Of a DNA stretch of 64,000 bases, positions 12,601-17,876 are shown in pieces; position 1 is the first letter of the stretch; the number at the start of each line of letters is the position of its first letter. The notes under the pieces are model-generated. The model worked only from the letters and a program-made list of their open reading frames with translations, was not told the origin of the DNA and ran no database searches. This DNA is from Symbiodinium natans (lineage: Eukaryota; Sar; Dinophyceae; Suessiales; Symbiodiniaceae): contig CAJNDS010002634.1 in the NCBI GenBank assembly GCA_905221605.1, positions 1,945,077-2,009,076 of the forward strand, written 5' to 3'. The translations under genes were made by a program, and so were the position numbers.

Positions 12601-15111
12601 CCTAGACCCTAAACCCTAAACCCAGGCATCACCTTCGGGCCGAACTTCATCCAAATCGGCCTCTTCCGCCTGGCGGCAATGGACGCGAACCACCTCAGCA
12701 TCTCCCACCAGAGGGGGCAAACAGCACAAGTCTTCAAGAATGATGGCGCCTCCCTTTATATGGCCATCCTTTTTGATTCTTAAGTCGTGCTTGATGTGTT
12801 GACGCCCTTGGGCCCGTGGCCCTGGGGTTTCATTGTTGAAACATGCAAATTCCAAGTGTCGAACTAGGTTTCTCAACCTGAACCCTCCAGCCTATCCCTC
12901 TAAAACCCCTCTAAACTCATGTGCCATAAGCCCTGAAGCATCCTGTGGATGTTGACTCAGTGTTGACCCACTCAGGAACCCTGGACCAGGGACCACGAAC
13001 GGATTCTCGGAGCCCAGTGAGCAACCGTTATAGGATTTAAAAAAGAGCTGATATGTCACATAAAAATATAGTCACATATTCTAAAACTGACTATATGAAA
13101 TACATATATATATATATATATATTTTTTTTAAAAAATATTTATATAGGACAATATCTAGTATACGACGAGCGAATCCCGAGCTTGTTTCTCGAGCCTCAA
13201 ACCCAACTAAACGTACCGATGCTAAATGCAAGCAGCCTTCACTTCAGTCCAAAGCCTAAACCCCCGAAACCCTAAACACCTAAACCCCAAACCCAAAACA
13301 CGTCAACCCTAAACACCTAAACCCTAAACACCTAAACCCTAAACCCTAAACCCTCAACCCGAAACCCTAAACCCTAAACCCTAAACCTTCTTCTGGAGTA
13401 CATGTTAAGGATTGGAATGCCTGGGCCGATGAACGGTTCACTGCCGGGCCACCTTCGGGAATCACTTTCGGTGACAAGCTCCTCTGGGTTTAGGGTTTAG
13501 GGTTTAGGGTTTAGGGTTTAGGGTTTAGGGTTTAGGGTTTAGGGTTTAGGGTTTAGGGTTTAGGGTTCAGGGAGGGGGCTTTGAGTTTAAAGGTCTGTGG
13601 TGAAATGGTTCAGGGCTCAATTCGGGATGTGGTCCTGTTCGCATGTGTTCTGATTAGTCCCTGAGGGCTGCATGTTGCCTGGGCCTAGGCTCTGCCCTAA
13701 ACCTTACACCCCAAACCCTAAACTAGACCCTAAACCCCAAACCCTCAACCCTAAACCTGCTTGAGGGACCCTGATTCCAAAAGGACCTAGCGTTTACAGA
13801 TCCGAGAAGATGCCGTTGTTGGCCCTTGCTTCAAGAATGCCTGAAAACTCACCTTAGGGGCTGGGTCGGTAGCCCTTAACCTTTTTGGTTTTATAGAAAC
13901 CTACTATGTGTAAAAAGGTTAACTGTACCCCAAACCCCAAACCCCAAACCCCAAACCCCAAACCCCAAACCCTAAACCCTAAACCTATTTTGGGCTAGGG
14001 TAGTTCAGCCTCTAAGTCACTGTGCAGCTTGGGAAAGCAGATTTCAAATCCTCTTCCCCAAGTCGGATTTCGGCAGGCACAAGTCACAAGTCCCTCCGCG
14101 TAGCTTCCCCTAAACCCTAAACCCTAAAGCCTAAACCTTAAACCCTAATGCCCTACTTCTGATGATATTTTCTGTGTGAGGTTCATTCAGATTGGCAACT
14201 TCCGGATCGGAGATGCAGATGGTAGGCCGGACTTGACAAGCCAGCATGCCGGTTCTGGCACAACCACTAAGCTTAGTGTAGGGTTGAGGGTTGAGGGTTT
14301 AGGGTTTAGGTTTTAGGGTTAGCTGGCAGAGCCTGGGTTCAAAAAAGGGTTAGCTGGCAGATCTTGGTGTAGCTGGCAGAAGGCTACGCGTTCTCGAGCA
14401 GCTTGTTGCGATGGTGCTCTTCGGGTTCTTCATTCCGGCAGCACTCCGCAGCCCCTAAACCCTAAACACTCAACCCTCAACCCTCAAGCCTCAACCCTCC
14501 ACCCCTAAACCCTAAACCCTATAAACCCTATAAACCCTATCCGATGGCAGGCACTTGCTCTTGACCCATAGCGGCGGTCAGACCATTCAAATGTTCAAGG
14601 CGGACGGGACGAGGCAGCCAGGACCCGCAACCGGGTGGACTCCGTTGCTTGGTAGGGTTTTGGGTTTTGGGTTTAGGGTTCAGGGTTTAGGGTTTAGGGT
14701 TTATGGTTTAGGGTTTAGGTTTTAGGGTTTAGGGATTAGGGTTTAGGGTTTAGGGGGCCCAGTGGTACCCTTGACCCTTTTTCTGGTTATGGACTCCCTT
14801 CTAAAGTACCCAACCCAAAACAGGGTTTAGGGTTTAGGGTTTAGGGTTTTAGGGTTTAGGGTTTAGGGTTTAGGGTTAGGGTTTAGGGTTTTTGGGGTTT
14901 AGGGTTTAGGGTTTCGTAGGTTGCTGCGCTACTAAGGTGGGTCAACGATCGATATCCACAGTGGCATTGCGGCAGTCTGCAGGAAGTGCTTGGCTCTTGC
15001 CCTGGCATCACGACAGGTGCGGGATGCTTCAACTCAAATGCTTTCCTTCAAGATGGCCCTTTAAACCTCAAACCCTGACCCCCACAACCCTCAAACCCCA
15101 ATCCTGATCTA

Positions 15112-15165
<54 letters not shown>

Positions 15166-15385
15166 TCTCTATCGACCTATCCATCCAACATATCTATCTA
15201 TCTATCGATCTATCCCCATCCATCTGCGCGTGGTATGCGGGTATATGGTATCCGTAGAAGTACATACCTGAATGTCAAAAACACAAGTTATAGATATATA
15301 TATATATATATATATATTATTTATAGTATATAGATATATGTATATATTTAAGTTATCTTATTTTTTCATAATTATATTTATTTTA

Positions 15386-15431
<46 letters not shown>

Positions 15432-17839
15432 TGAATATTTATTCATTTTCATTTTTTTATAATTTTATTCATATGTATGTGAATATTTATAACTATGTTC
15501 AAATTTATATTAATATTTCTACGTTTGTTTATATTTATACTCATATTCGTTTCTATTATATATATATATATATATATATATGCTCACCCCCCCCCCCCCC
15601 CCCCCCCGCCCCCCTTCGACAGACCCCGGAAGCGAAAAAAAGGCTGAGGGCGCGACGGACAGCATAGCTGCACACAGTGGGGTGCATAGGATTCATTTTG
15701 TTTTTATGTTAATCTCATTAAAGGAAGAGGAAACCCTTTTAAAATGAATGAGAACCCTTAATACTTTTAAATTCAACGGAAACCCTATTCAAATGACAGA
15801 ACCCTATTTAAAGTTGATAGGAATCATATTACATTTGTAGGAGCCCTACTAAACATAGGCAAACTATGAAAATTTATTGGAATCTTACAAACACAAATAG
15901 GAATCCTCTACTTAAATCCATATGAACCCTATTAAAATTAATCGGATTTGTATAAAAAATAACAGGAAGCTATTAACATGAATAGGAACCCTATTAAAGT
16001 TAATGAGAACCCTATTATACTTGATAAGAATCCTAATCAACTGAAGAGGACCCCTACCAAAATTAATAGGAACCAATGGGACTCCTATAAAAAAATGTGA
16101 ACTCTTAACTAATAGGAATCCTACTAAAATTAAAATGAGCCCAAACCAGCAGGAATCCCTTTCAAATGAATGAGATCCCTATTAAAATTAATACCAATCC
16201 ACTGAGCATGAGTAAGAGCTCTGAAATTGATATGAATCTTATTGCATTAGTAGGAGCTTTATCAAAATCATTAGGAACCATATGAAACTTTATTGGAATC
16301 CTCTGAAAATAAGTATGTAACAAGATTCCTATCAATTTTAGGGTTCTTATTCATGTTAATGGCATTCGTATTAATGTTAATAGAGGTCTCATTCGTTTGA
16401 AAGGAATTCGTTTGAAAGGAATTCTTATTGGTTTAGGCTCATATTCATTTAGTAGGGTTCCTATTAATTCTTGTTGTTGCGAATCTTATTTTTCATAGAA
16501 GTCCTATTAGTTCCTATTCATCTCCACCGCGTTCTTTTGATTTGTTAAGGGTTCCTATTCATTTTAACGGGCTTCCTATTAGCTCATCCGATAAATTTCG
16601 GTAGGATTCCGAAAAGAACCGGTTATAATTCATATGAGTCCTGTTACATGAGAAGGAATCTGAGTAAAATTCCTAAACCCTAAACCCTAAACCCCAAACA
16701 CTAAACCCTAGACCGTGTAGAACCCCTGAAAAAAGCTTACCAAAACTCCAGTTTCCCAATTTATTTCCAATTTTTGAAAACTCGAGCGGGAGCCTGAAAA
16801 TCCAAAATTCGAGCTCCCGCTCGAGTTTCCGAAATTCGAAAAACCCAAAAACTCCAACCCAAGTTTCGGATTTTTGGAAACTCGAGCGGGAGCCTCAAAA
16901 ATCCAAGAATCGCGCTCCGGCTCGAGTTTCCGAAATTCCAAAAATCCAAAAAAGCCACCGCCAAGGTTTGGATTTTCGGAAACTCGAGCGGGAGCCTCAA
17001 GATCCAAGAATCGCGCTCCCGCTCGAGTTTCCGAAATTCCAAAAATCCAAAAAAAGTCCACCCCAAGGTTTGGGTTTTTGGAAACTCGAGCGGGAGACCC
17101 ACAATCCAAAATTCCTCGAGTTTCCAAACTTCCAAAAAACCAAAAGAGCTCTCTTTTTTTATATTTTCTCATGAGTGTAGAACACCAGAAAAAAATCTTA
17201 CCAAAACCCCAGTTTCCAAAATTCCAAAAATCCAAAAAACCCAACCCAAGTTTCGGATTTTTGGAAACTCGAGCGGGAGCCTCAAAATCCAAAAAAACAA
17301 GCTCCCGCTCGAGTTTCCAAAAATCCAAAAAACCCACCCCCAAGGTTTGGATTTTTGGAAACTCGAGCGGGAGCCTCAAATCCAAAAATCCAAAATTCCT
17401 CGAGTTTCCAAAAATCCAAAAAGACCAACCCAAGTTTCGGATTTGTGGGAAACTCGAGCGGGAGCCTCAAAATCCCAAAACCCAAAATTCCTCGAGTTTC
17501 CAAAAATCCAAAGATCCAAAAAATCCACCCCAAGGTTTGGGTTTTTGGAAACTCGAGCGGGAGCACGAATTTGGATTTTGAGGCTCCCGCTCGAGTTTCC
17601 AAAAATCCGAAACTTGGGTTGGAATTTTTGGAATTTTGGATTTTTGGAAACTCGAGGAATTTTGGGTTTTTGGATTTTGAGGCTCCCGCTCGAGTTTCCA
17701 AACTCCGAAACTTGGGTTGGAGTTTTTGGAATTTTGGATTTTTGGAAACTCGAGGAATTTTGGAGTGTTGGTCCCCCCCCCCTTCCTGGACAGACTGGAA
17801 ATACAACTCCGGGGTCTGTCGTTGGGGGGGGGGGGGTGA

Positions 17840-17876
<37 letters not shown>

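Larger units (their letters stand above)
3813..12625 (+). other. Module gene intron 8, hosts the retrotransposon
   Basis: GT-AG intron of 8,813 nt. Without the element and its extra target copy it would be 623 nt. TTTAGGG-like copies lie at 3820-3926, a GA-rich run at 4096-4138, CCCTAAA at 4155-4207 left of the LTR, TTTAGGG again at 12481 and CCCTAAA at 12573-12623 before the acceptor. Confidence 0.75.

Noticed and set aside
15272-15667. 131-codon Tyr/Ile-rich frame
   Set aside because: A translation of TA microsatellites and a C-run; not a gene.
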